Source: an uncultured Collinsella sp. (GTDB lineage: Bacteria; Actinomycetota; Coriobacteriia; Coriobacteriales; Coriobacteriaceae). Taken from it: DNA of 21,501 nucleotides. A model generated the notes under the pieces. That model saw only the letters and a list, made by a program, of their open reading frames with translations, did not search any database and had not been told where the DNA came from. The DNA lies in the NCBI GenBank assembly GCA_900546775.1, contig UREM01000034.1, positions 1 to 21,501 of the forward strand. Direction: 5' to 3'. A program made the translations under genes and the position numbers. This document shows positions 13,944-20,230 of this stretch, piece after piece. Numbering within the stretch: position 1 is the stretch's first letter; the number at the start of each line of letters is the position of its first letter.

Positions 13944-15035
13944 CTAGCGTTTCTTTCCGCGGAAGAAGAAGCCGTGCAGCGAGGGCTTGAGTCCACGGTT
14001 GGCGCGACGCTCCTCGATATGATCGTGGATCGAAGCAACGCGCTCGATGACTTCGTCGGGAATCGGCACGTCGGGATTCATGTTCTCGACCTGACTGACC
14101 TCGGCGGCGGCAACCTGGTCGATAATGGGTACATCGTCGTGCGAGATGACGGGCGTGGCGTCTTCCTTCATCTTGCGGTAGCGCTGCATCATGTCGGTCT
14201 GCAGCTGCTGGGCCGAAGGCGGCGTCCAAATGATGGCGTTGGCACCGGCGGCGATGGTTTCACGGATGCTCTCGGGCGTCTTGCCGCCCGGTGCGATGAG
14301 CGGCAGGTTGGGATAGTGCTCGCGCAGCTCGCGCAGGACCTGTGGCGTGTTCTTGCCGGCCGCGATGTTAAGAATCTTGGCGCCCGCGCGCACCTTTGCG
14401 TGAGCATCGTCGTCGCAACGTACGACCGTGGCGATGACGGGGATGTCGGCGATGTTGGTGATGTGCTCGACCATCTCGGCGGTGGCGGGGGAGTTGACCA
14501 CACAGCCCGCCGCGCCCTGCATCTCGGAGACGGCTGCCATCTGAACGGAGCGCTTGCCGGTGGTGGTGCCACCGCCCACGCCTACGAAGACCGGGCACTC
14601 GGCGACGGTCAGCAGCGCCTGCGTAATGGCCGGCTGCGGCGTGAAGGGGTAAACGGCAAAGACGGCATCGGCATTGGAGTTGCGGATGACCGCGACGTCG
14701 GTGGTGTAGATGAGCGATTTGATACGACGGCCGAAGAGCGTGAAGCCGCTGGCCTCCTCAATCTCGTCAGGCATGCGAAGGGCCGCCTTGCGCAGGCGCC
14801 CGTCGATGGGCAGCGGCTCCATGGGAAGCAGTCCGTTGGGGGTCACGGCTACCTGGGGTTCGGTGAACTCGTCTGCGAGCTCGACCTCGGAGAAATCGAC
14901 CGAGGCGACAATGTCCTCGTGAACCTCGGCGGGCACATCGATGGGGGCTTGGTCGTTTGCCGCGGCAGGCGTGTCGAAGGAGCTGGTGCCGACGAAGGCG
15001 TCGACGCGCTCATTTAGATCGTTGAGGGTATCCAT
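13944..15035 (-). CDS. Conserved protein with a TIM-barrel (aldolase-like) appearance, function unknown
   Basis: 363 residues. The first ~85 are acidic and probably disordered. From about 95 to 275 there is a run of beta/alpha units with Gly-rich turns: FAVYPFTPQP, VFVGVGGGTTTG (149-160), GAAGCVVNSPAT, IPVIATVVRCDDD, GAKILNIAAGKNTP, LPLIAPGGKTPESI and GANAIIWTPPS. That pattern resembles (beta/alpha)8 phosphate-binding enzymes such as KDPG-aldolase, ThiG or NanE relatives, but I cannot place it in one, and the catalytic Lys expected of an aldolase is not evident. A helical, basic C-terminus follows. No gene on the same strand is close, so context gives no role. A -10-like TAGAAT ends 9 bases before ATG 15035 and the ribosome-binding site is weak, so the mRNA may be almost leaderless. 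Confidence 0.8.
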   Translation of the reverse strand: MDTLNDLNERVDAFVGTSSFDTPAAANDQAPIDVPAEVHEDIVASVDFSEVELADEFTEPQVAVTPNGLLPMEPLPIDGRLRKAALRMPDEIEEASGFTLFGRRIKSLIYTTDVAVIRNSNADAVFAVYPFTPQPAITQALLTVAECPVFVGVGGGTTTGKRSVQMAAVSEMQGAAGCVVNSPATAEMVEHITNIADIPVIATVVRCDDDAHAKVRAGAKILNIAAGKNTPQVLRELREHYPNLPLIAPGGKTPESIRETIAAGANAIIWTPPSAQQLQTDMMQRYRKMKEDATPVISHDDVPIIDQVAAAEVSQVENMNPDVPIPDEVIERVASIHDHIEERRANRGLKPSLHGFFFRGKKR

Positions 15036-15044
15036 GGAGGCTCG

Positions 15045-15077
15045 ATTCTATGTGATGACGGCCGGCAGGGTGCCGGC
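15045..15077 (-). promoter_or_regulatory. Promoter with GCCGGCA inverted repeat upstream of the TIM-barrel-like gene
   Basis: TAGAAT (15050-15045, minus strand) is a good -10 but has no clear -35. In the -35 position lies a 17-bp palindrome, GCCGGCA-GGG-TGCCGGC (15061-15077), which could be an operator. Start codon 15035 follows the -10 by 9 bases. Confidence 0.4.
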
Positions 15078-15184
15078 AGCGTTGTGCTTGCTAAATCGTT
15101 TGACGAGTTGATTTTTCCCCGCCGCGTCCTCCGTTAGACCGAAGGGCGGCGAACGTGAAGGAGCTGTGGTGGCGGGGATCGAGG

Positions 15185-15193
15185 TGCTATCTT
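15185..15193 (+). promoter_or_regulatory. Extended -10 promoter for the 56-residue protein
   Basis: TGCTATCTT has the extended -10 form TGn plus TATCTT. Transcription would begin near 15200 and give a leader of about 26 nt that includes the GAGAGGTGA ribosome-binding site (15211-15219). No -35 is evident. Confidence 0.4.
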
Positions 15194-15225
15194 GAAAGTC
15201 CCGTTTAAAAGAGAGGTGACGCGGT

Positions 15226-15396
15226 ATGGAATTTTCGGCAATGTTGGGCTCGATTGGCCTATGCGTGGGCGCAATCGTTGCCGCCGCGGTCATCTACTTT
15301 GTGGTCACGGCCATTAAGGGCAAAAGGGCCGAACGCAAGGAGCGCGCGATGCTTAAACAGCATCGCGACCAGCAGGACAAACGCGCACGGAGATAG
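15226..15396 (+). CDS. Small single-span membrane protein (56 residues)
   Basis: GAGAGGTGA at 15211-15219 lies 6 bases before ATG 15226. The product starts MEFSAMLGSIGLCVGAIVAA, forms one membrane span (about residues 7-29, Ile/Val/Ala-rich), then a strongly basic, Lys/Arg/Gln-rich cytoplasmic tail (KGKRAERKER and onward) ending DKRARR. The positive-inside rule puts the tail in the cytosol. A good ribosome-binding site, an upstream extended -10, GC-rich third positions and the sensible span-plus-basic-tail layout support a real gene. The stop codon is 24 bases from that of the convergent methyltransferase gene. No family is recognised. It might be a small membrane modulator or a protein tether; this is not shown. 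Confidence 0.7.
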   Translation: MEFSAMLGSIGLCVGAIVAAAVIYFVVTAIKGKRAERKERAMLKQHRDQQDKRARR

Positions 15397-15420
15397 CTTG
15401 TTGAGTTTTGGATCCGTACG

Positions 15421-16524
15421 CTAGCTGCGTTTTCGGATCAGGGCAATGTAGAAGCCCTCAAATTCGCGGCTGGGCGGAATGGTGAGCGTGCCGGGCAGGC
15501 CGTTGGCGATGGCCGATACCTGACCCGCGGCAATGGCCTCGGTCAGGGCGTTGGACTCGATGCGCGGCTTCTCGCCAGCTTCCTGGGCGCGGCGTGCCTC
15601 ACTTTCGCTTGGCGTGCCGTCGAGGGGGATGAGCTCGCAGTCCATATGCTTGTCGAGGGCCTCTTGCAGGGCGTCCTCGTTTTCCTGCGGCAAGATCGAA
15701 CAAGTCGAATAGACGAGCGTGCCGCCCGGTTTGAGGGCTCCCATGGCGCGGTCCAGAAGTGCTCGCTGCGAGCGGGCGCACTTGCTCAGCAACTGCTCGG
15801 TGAGGCCGCGCAGGCTCTTCTCGTTGCCGCTGACGACGGTGCCCGTGCCGGTGCAGGGAGCGTCGAGCAGGATACGGTCAAAGCGGAAGAACTCGTCGAG
15901 CTCGCGTGCGTCGATGCGCATGACGGGCACGTTTTTTGCGCCTTGGCGGTGGAGGTTGGCTTCGAGCTTCTCGGCGCGGGGAATGCTCATCTCGCAGGCG
16001 GTAAGGTGCGCCTGCCCCTGCGTGAGGGCGGCGATCTGCGTCGTCTTGCCGCCGGGGGCCGCGCACATGTCCAGGATGTCCTCGCCGGCCTGGGCGCCCA
16101 GTACGAGTGGCGGCATCATGGACGACAGACTCTGAAGGTAGATCTTGCCGTCGCGATAGATGTCGAGGTCCCACAGGTCGGAAACCTGGGCGTCGGGCAG
16201 GATGAAGGCATCTGGGTACCAAGCGACGGTTTGGTGGGCGATGCCGGCTGCGTCGAGCGCGGCGGCGATGTCCTCGGCGGTCGCCTTGAGCGTGTTGGTG
16301 CGCAGCGTGACCGGGCGTGTGGCCGCGGCGCCGAAGCCCTCGATCATGAGCTCGGCATCGGCAGGCGTATAGGCGCCGGCAACCGTGTCGACCATAAAGC
16401 GCGGCAGGTCGGCAGCGCAGGGGAGGGCGGCAAGCTGGTCGGAAAGCTCGGTGGCGGCAAACTGCCTGAGCTTGAGCTCGGCCTTGACCTGCTTTTTCTG
16501 CTTACGACGACGCGGCTTGGACAT
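15421..16524 (-). CDS. NOL1/NOP2/Sun (RsmB/RsmF-type) RNA cytosine-5 methyltransferase
   Basis: 367 residues; transfers a methyl group from S-adenosylmethionine to C5 of cytosine in RNA, most likely 16S rRNA. Motifs: N-terminal RTNTLK (75-80), SAM-binding DMCAAPGGKT (152-161), motif IV DAPCTGTG (221-228) with C224 that helps release the product, and motif VI YSTCS (272-276) with nucleophile C275. The first 20 residues are very basic and fit RNA binding. Length is that of a short RsmB/RsmF-like protein lacking the extra C-terminal domain of E. coli RsmF, and there is no NusB-like N-terminus as in true RsmB. GGAAGGA lies upstream of ATG 16524. The gene follows the repeat cluster downstream of the synthetase gene on the same strand. 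Confidence 0.93.
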   Translation of the reverse strand: MSKPRRRKQKKQVKAELKLRQFAATELSDQLAALPCAADLPRFMVDTVAGAYTPADAELMIEGFGAAATRPVTLRTNTLKATAEDIAAALDAAGIAHQTVAWYPDAFILPDAQVSDLWDLDIYRDGKIYLQSLSSMMPPLVLGAQAGEDILDMCAAPGGKTTQIAALTQGQAHLTACEMSIPRAEKLEANLHRQGAKNVPVMRIDARELDEFFRFDRILLDAPCTGTGTVVSGNEKSLRGLTEQLLSKCARSQRALLDRAMGALKPGGTLVYSTCSILPQENEDALQEALDKHMDCELIPLDGTPSESEARRAQEAGEKPRIESNALTEAIAAGQVSAIANGLPGTLTIPPSREFEGFYIALIRKRS

Positions 16525-16543
16525 CCGTCTTTCCTTCCACCTA

Positions 16544-16578
16544 AATGATTATTCTGGGACGGGGATTAAAAAATCATT
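16544..16578 (+). repeat. Palindromic repeat, copy 1
   Basis: This 35-bp unit has arms AATGATT and AATCATT around the core CTGGGACGGGGATT. Copy 2 (16621-16655) is its exact reverse complement, and copy 3 (19539-19572) matches with one difference over 33-34 bases. A further partial core on the opposite strand (16584-16595) pairs with 16555-16566, giving a 12-bp perfect stem. Confidence 0.85.
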
Positions 16579-16612
16579 TAATGATCCCCGTCCCAAAAAG
16601 ACTACTTTGCGT

Positions 16613-16663
16613 CGCCCGGGAATGATTTTTTAATCCCCGTCCCAGAATAATCATTCCCGGGCG
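16613..16663 (-). repeat. Palindromic repeat, copy 2, inside a 15-bp perfect stem
   Basis: The 35-bp unit at 16621-16655 is the exact reverse complement of copy 1. It is extended by CGCCCGGG on one side and its complement on the other, so 16613-16627 pairs with 16649-16663 over 15 bases. It starts 12 bases past the synthetase gene's stop codon and may also limit or protect that transcript's 3' end, although no immediate T-tract follows. Confidence 0.8.
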
Positions 16664-16675
16664 CGTTGCTGTTGC

Positions 16676-18826
16676 CTAGTACTGGCTCTCGTGCTTGCTG
16701 AAGAAGTCGAAGCGCGGGGGTAGCGGCTTCACGCGGTGCTCGCCGGGCTTCTCGCCCAGGCTCTCCACAAACTCATCCGTGGAGGCGAAGATGTTATCCC
16801 AGCTAAAGAAGGCGACCGGGTCAACGTCGAAGTACTCGCAGATGAGCTCGCAGCCGGCAGGGACGATGCCGTGCATCAGGACGGTCGCCACGCGCAGCTC
16901 GGTAAAGGCGTCGACGAGGGCCTGCGTCATTGCGGCGTTTGCCGGCTCGCCCTCGAGCTTGTTGGCGGCCTTAGAGGCGTCGCTCCAGCGCTTGTTGGCG
17001 GCACGCAGGTAGTCGTCGCACACGGCAAGCGCGCGGTGCGTCTCGAACTTGTACATGGCCTGCTCAAAGGCGAGGGCTGCCTGCTGGGCGGCTTCGACCA
17101 CGGTGTCAGAAGCGGCACCGGCGGGGATGCAGCCGTTGCGGTAGGGGCTCTCGTCGCCTTCCTTGACGGCGACGCCGTAGAAGCAGCTGCGGGCCAGACG
17201 GTTGAACACGCCGGTCAGCAGCGCGCTCTCCTTAAGGGCCGGGTCGATAACGCGCTTGTCGTCGCAGACGCGTACCTCGTTGCCGTCCTTGTCCTTGCCG
17301 GTCACACGCGTGTCGTATGCCTTGGGGCTAAAGCTCACCGGCTTTTCGGATAGGCCGAGCGACAGCCAGTGCGCGCGCATCTGCTCGCAGGTGTAGTGGT
17401 TGAGCAGGTCGTCTGCCGGCGGGGGAGGCGTCTGCGAGGACGAGCTGGCCTTTTTGCCCATGTAGAGCAGGTGGTAGCAGGCGCTGACGGTGCTCTGCGT
17501 AAGGTCCCAACCCAGGGCCTCCCACATGGCGGTTTGCGCGATGCAGTAGAAATAGATGTTGTCCTGACCGATGAACTGGTAGATCTGCGCGTCGTCAGAG
17601 CACCACCAGTCGCGCCAGTCGAGCGAGCTGTGCTGGTAGGTGGGCGCGGGGACCTGCGTGGAATCGGCGGCGGGCTCGCCCATGAGGGCGGCATCCTGGG
17701 CGGCGACGCCCTCGGTCACGCCGGCGGCCTTGGCATCGCGTGCGAGCACGGTGCGAGTGTAGCTGATGGGCGCCCACAGGCTCTCGGGCCAGCACCAGCA
17801 GGTGACGTCGGTCACGCCGTCGACCTCGGGCACCGGAACGCCCCAGTCGATGTTGCCGGTGATGCGGAAGGGCACGAGCGCCTTGCCGCTGCGGAAGCGC
17901 ACGCCGCCGTTGGCGAGCACCGCGTGGGCGTCGTCGCGCTCCTTCCAGCTGGGGAAGGTGACGGTAAAGCTGCTCTTGTTGCCCTCGGGCTCCAGCACGG
18001 TGTGCTCGGGGAGCTGGTCCTCGACGGCATCGAAGGCCTCGCGGAACTTGTTCTGGATGTAGAGCTGAGCCGGCAGCAGCCACTCCTCCATGGTCTTGGA
18101 GACCACGGAGCGAACCTGCGGGTTCTGGGCGAGCTTGGCGGTATAGGTCTTCATAAAGTCGAGGTAGGCCGGCAGATCAAAGTAGAGGTTGTCGACCGGG
18201 CGCAGCTCGGGCACCTCGCCGGTGAGCTGGCTCTTGGGCGCGATGAGCTCTTCGGGCTCAAACTGGTGACCCAGGTCGCACTCGTCGGCATAAGCCTTCT
18301 CGGACTTGCAACCTTGGATGGGGCAGCGGCCGATGACTTGGCGACCGTTGAGGAACGTGCCGGCCTTGGCATCGTAGAACTGCAGCGTGGAGCGCTTGGA
18401 GATGGTGCCCTGCTCGTGCAGGCGCTCGATAATCTCGGCAGTCACCTCGTTGTGGATCTGGGCCGCCGGCTCAAGGCCCGAGCCGCCGTAGATATCGCAG
18501 CTGATGTTGTAGTTGTTGAGGGTCGCGGCCTGGCGGGAGTGATTGGACTCGACATACTCGCCGATGGATTTGTCGTAGCCCTCGTTCTCCTTGAGCTTGC
18601 GGTAGCTCTCCATGATGGGCGAACCGTAGCAGTCGGTGCCCGAGGTGAAGATGACGTTCTCGCGACCCAGACGGTCGCGCAGGAAACGGGCGAAGAAGTC
18701 GGCCGGGACAAAGACGCCACCAACGTGGCCAAAGTGCAGGCCCTTGTTGCCGTAGGGCTCGCCGGCGGTAACGATGGCGCGGCGCGGCCAGCTGGGACGG
18801 TCGTTCATGGAGTATTTGGATGCCAT
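16676..18826 (-). CDS. Divergent methionyl-tRNA synthetase-like class I tRNA ligase
   Basis: 716 residues from ATG 18826, which AAGGAG precedes by 4 bases. The fold markers are those of MetRS: HFGH (31-34) for HIGH, SGTDCYGSPI (62-71) matching the SGTDEHGTPI-type strand, a zinc knuckle Cys168-x4-Cys173-x9-Cys183-x3-His187, IGQDNIYFY for the MetRS IGKDIVYFH strand, and an anticodon-binding helical domain ending LPPRFDFFSK. Several key residues differ. The KMSKS loop reads GKKASSSSQTPPPP (457 onward), lacking the second Lys. The methionine-pocket His of the YFH strand is Tyr. The WLDAPIGY region reads WPESLWAPISY. It may be the organism's MetRS in a lineage-specific form, or a paralogue with altered substrate. 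An extended -10 at 18916-18908 gives a leader of about 75 nt. GC content and codon style match its neighbours. Confidence 0.85.
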   Translation of the reverse strand: MASKYSMNDRPSWPRRAIVTAGEPYGNKGLHFGHVGGVFVPADFFARFLRDRLGRENVIFTSGTDCYGSPIMESYRKLKENEGYDKSIGEYVESNHSRQAATLNNYNISCDIYGGSGLEPAAQIHNEVTAEIIERLHEQGTISKRSTLQFYDAKAGTFLNGRQVIGRCPIQGCKSEKAYADECDLGHQFEPEELIAPKSQLTGEVPELRPVDNLYFDLPAYLDFMKTYTAKLAQNPQVRSVVSKTMEEWLLPAQLYIQNKFREAFDAVEDQLPEHTVLEPEGNKSSFTVTFPSWKERDDAHAVLANGGVRFRSGKALVPFRITGNIDWGVPVPEVDGVTDVTCWCWPESLWAPISYTRTVLARDAKAAGVTEGVAAQDAALMGEPAADSTQVPAPTYQHSSLDWRDWWCSDDAQIYQFIGQDNIYFYCIAQTAMWEALGWDLTQSTVSACYHLLYMGKKASSSSQTPPPPADDLLNHYTCEQMRAHWLSLGLSEKPVSFSPKAYDTRVTGKDKDGNEVRVCDDKRVIDPALKESALLTGVFNRLARSCFYGVAVKEGDESPYRNGCIPAGAASDTVVEAAQQAALAFEQAMYKFETHRALAVCDDYLRAANKRWSDASKAANKLEGEPANAAMTQALVDAFTELRVATVLMHGIVPAGCELICEYFDVDPVAFFSWDNIFASTDEFVESLGEKPGEHRVKPLPPRFDFFSKHESQY

Positions 18827-18907
18827 GGGACTCCTTCGCATATGGTAAGAGCGCGGCCGGGCGCAAGGCCTGGCGACGCGGTGGTCAATTCGTGCATATC
18901 GTTCGAC

Positions 18908-18916
18908 ATTATCGCA
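18908..18916 (-). promoter_or_regulatory. Extended -10 promoter for the synthetase-like gene
   Basis: Read on the minus strand this is TGCGATAAT, identical to the extended -10 before the DegV gene. It overlaps the upstream side of the divergent DUF3267 promoter (18921-18950), so the two may compete for polymerase. Confidence 0.45.
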
Positions 18917-18920
18917 CATG

Positions 18921-18950
18921 CGGACAGGTACGTGGCAGGGGCGCTATCCT
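18921..18950 (+). promoter_or_regulatory. Promoter of the DUF3267 gene, giving a near-leaderless mRNA
   Basis: CGGACA (18921-18926) and TATCCT (18945-18950) are 18 bp apart. The -10 ends 8 bases before ATG 18959, which places the transcription start at or within a base or two of the start codon. Confidence 0.45.
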
Positions 18951-18958
18951 AAGATGCT

Positions 18959-19528
18959 ATGAATGAGATTTCCAACATACATGCGTTTGAGGACGAGGAT
19001 TTTCTGCACGCCTGCTTTGTGTGGGGGATGGTCGTAGTCGGCGTGTTTGCCGTGTGCCTGGTGCCGGTGTTTATGCTGCTGGGCGGGCCTGCAGACTTGG
19101 ATGCGGCTGACGCGGGCGGCTGGACGGCGGTCTTGGGCTGGATAGTCGGCTTGGCTGCGGTCTCAATGGCGTCGTTTGCCGTGCACGAGCTGGTGCACGG
19201 TGTGTTTTTTAAGCTGCTGGCGCCCGCGAGTGCGCACGTGACTTTTGGAGCGAACCGTGAGACGTGCATGATCTATGCCTGCGCCGAGGGGATTGTGTAT
19301 TCGCGCCGGCGGTATATGGCGGTTTGCCTGGCGCCGACGGTTGTTGTGACGGCGGCGTTTGCCCTGGGATTTGCGTTTTCTGGGTATCCGCTGCTGTGCT
19401 ACCTGGCGGCTGGTTTGCACCTTTCGGGATGCACGGGCGACTGGTATTACGTGCGGACGATCCTGCGCGACCGCCGCATTGCCGCCTGCGAGGACACGTC
19501 CTTTGGCGTGCGCTTTTTCGCAAGGTAG
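18959..19528 (+). CDS. DUF3267-family membrane protein, putative zinc metalloprotease
   Basis: 189 residues with about four membrane spans (roughly 20-41, 56-75, 121-142, 143-156). The HELVH motif (76-80) at the end of the second span is an HExxH zinc site. The third ligand may be D161 in the LHLSGCTGDWYYV segment, which matches the GD-type motif of DUF3267 and the site-2-protease-like families. FKLLAPASAHVTFG after the motif is also typical. The protein may cut membrane-bound substrates, but no target is known for the family. There is no ribosome-binding site before ATG 18959 and the predicted -10 is only 8 bases away, so translation is probably leaderless. The stop codon lies inside a 15-base block shared with the palindromic repeat cluster near 16600. 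Confidence 0.82.
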   Translation: MNEISNIHAFEDEDFLHACFVWGMVVVGVFAVCLVPVFMLLGGPADLDAADAGGWTAVLGWIVGLAAVSMASFAVHELVHGVFFKLLAPASAHVTFGANRETCMIYACAEGIVYSRRRYMAVCLAPTVVVTAAFALGFAFSGYPLLCYLAAGLHLSGCTGDWYYVRTILRDRRIAACEDTSFGVRFFAR

Positions 19529-19538
19529 TCTTTTTGGG

Positions 19539-19572
19539 ATGATTTTTCTGGGACGGGGATTAAAAAATCATT
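19539..19572 (+). repeat. Palindromic repeat, copy 3
   Basis: ATGATTTTT and AAAAATCAT-type arms flank the same core CTGGGACGGGGATT as the two copies 3 kb away. The 15 bases just before it (19525-19539, GTAGTCTTTTTGGGA) also occur, on the other strand, within the first cluster at 16591-16605. It lies between the DUF3267 stop codon and the queH ribosome-binding site. Confidence 0.85.
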
Positions 19573-19590
19573 GCGGGGGAGGAGATGTCG

Positions 19591-20166
19591 ATGAAGCCGT
19601 TGTTGCTGCATGCTTGTTGCGCGCCATGCTCGCTTGAGCCGGTTCGCCTGCTGCGCGAGGAGGGGTTTGAGCCCACGATTTGCTGGACCAATCCCAATAT
19701 TCAGCCGCGCGATGAATGGCAGCGTCGTTTGGACGAGCTGCGCCGGTGGTGTGCCGACGGCGACATCGAGCTCATCGAGGCCGGGGAGGACCGCGAACGC
19801 TGGGAGACCGGCGTGGCCCCGTTGGGTGCCGATCGTCCCCGTCGCTGTCGCGTGTGCTATGCCTTGCGCTTGGCCGAGGCATGCCGCGTTGCCCAGGAGC
19901 GCGGGTTTGAATATGTGGGTACGACGCTCGCCGTCTCGCCGTACCAGCTGTTCGACACCTGCAATGACGTACTCGAGCGCCTGGCGGCGGCACGTGGGCT
20001 CACCCCGGTGATCCGCGATTTTCGCCCGTATTATCCCGAGGCTACGCGCCGTTCGCGCGAACTGGGCATGTATCGACAGAACTACTGCGGCTGCCGCTTT
20101 TCTGCCGTCGAGGCGGCCATGGACCGCGCTCGCATCCGCGACGAGCGCAAGGCTGCCAAAAAGTAG
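19591..20166 (+). CDS. queH: Epoxyqueuosine reductase QueH
   Basis: 191 residues. QueH reduces epoxyqueuosine to queuosine in tRNA (the last step of Q synthesis) with an iron-sulfur cluster and without cobalamin, unlike QueG. All signature motifs are present: HACCAPCS (7-14, with C9, C10 and C13), NPNIQPRDE, the RCRVCYALRL pair (C86, C89), TTLAVSPYQ, and YCGC (165-168). ATG 19591 is preferred because AGGAG (19580-19584) is 6 bases before it and the family usually begins MKxLLLH; ATG 19585 touches the ribosome-binding site. queA follows 64 bases downstream on the same strand, which puts consecutive pathway steps side by side. A palindromic repeat separates queH from the gene before it. Confidence 0.95.
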   Translation: MKPLLLHACCAPCSLEPVRLLREEGFEPTICWTNPNIQPRDEWQRRLDELRRWCADGDIELIEAGEDRERWETGVAPLGADRPRRCRVCYALRLAEACRVAQERGFEYVGTTLAVSPYQLFDTCNDVLERLAAARGLTPVIRDFRPYYPEATRRSRELGMYRQNYCGCRFSAVEAAMDRARIRDERKAAKK

Positions 20167-20185
20167 TTCATTTGGGACGTCAGCC

Positions 20186-20194
20186 TGCTAGGAT
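20186..20194 (+). promoter_or_regulatory. Possible extended -10 promoter for queA
   Basis: TGCTAGGAT fits TGn plus TAGGAT and would start transcription near 20201, 30 bases before the queA start. If real, queA can be made separately from queH. No -35 is evident. Confidence 0.3.
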
Positions 20195-20230
20195 GTAGGG
20201 CGGACTTTAGCTATATAAGGAGAATCCGAC

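Noticed and set aside
17369..18952. A 527-codon plus-strand frame opposite the synthetase-like gene
   Set aside because: No recognisable motif, no ribosome-binding site, and it lies entirely opposite a gene with HIGH and zinc-knuckle motifs. The frame is open because of codon bias.
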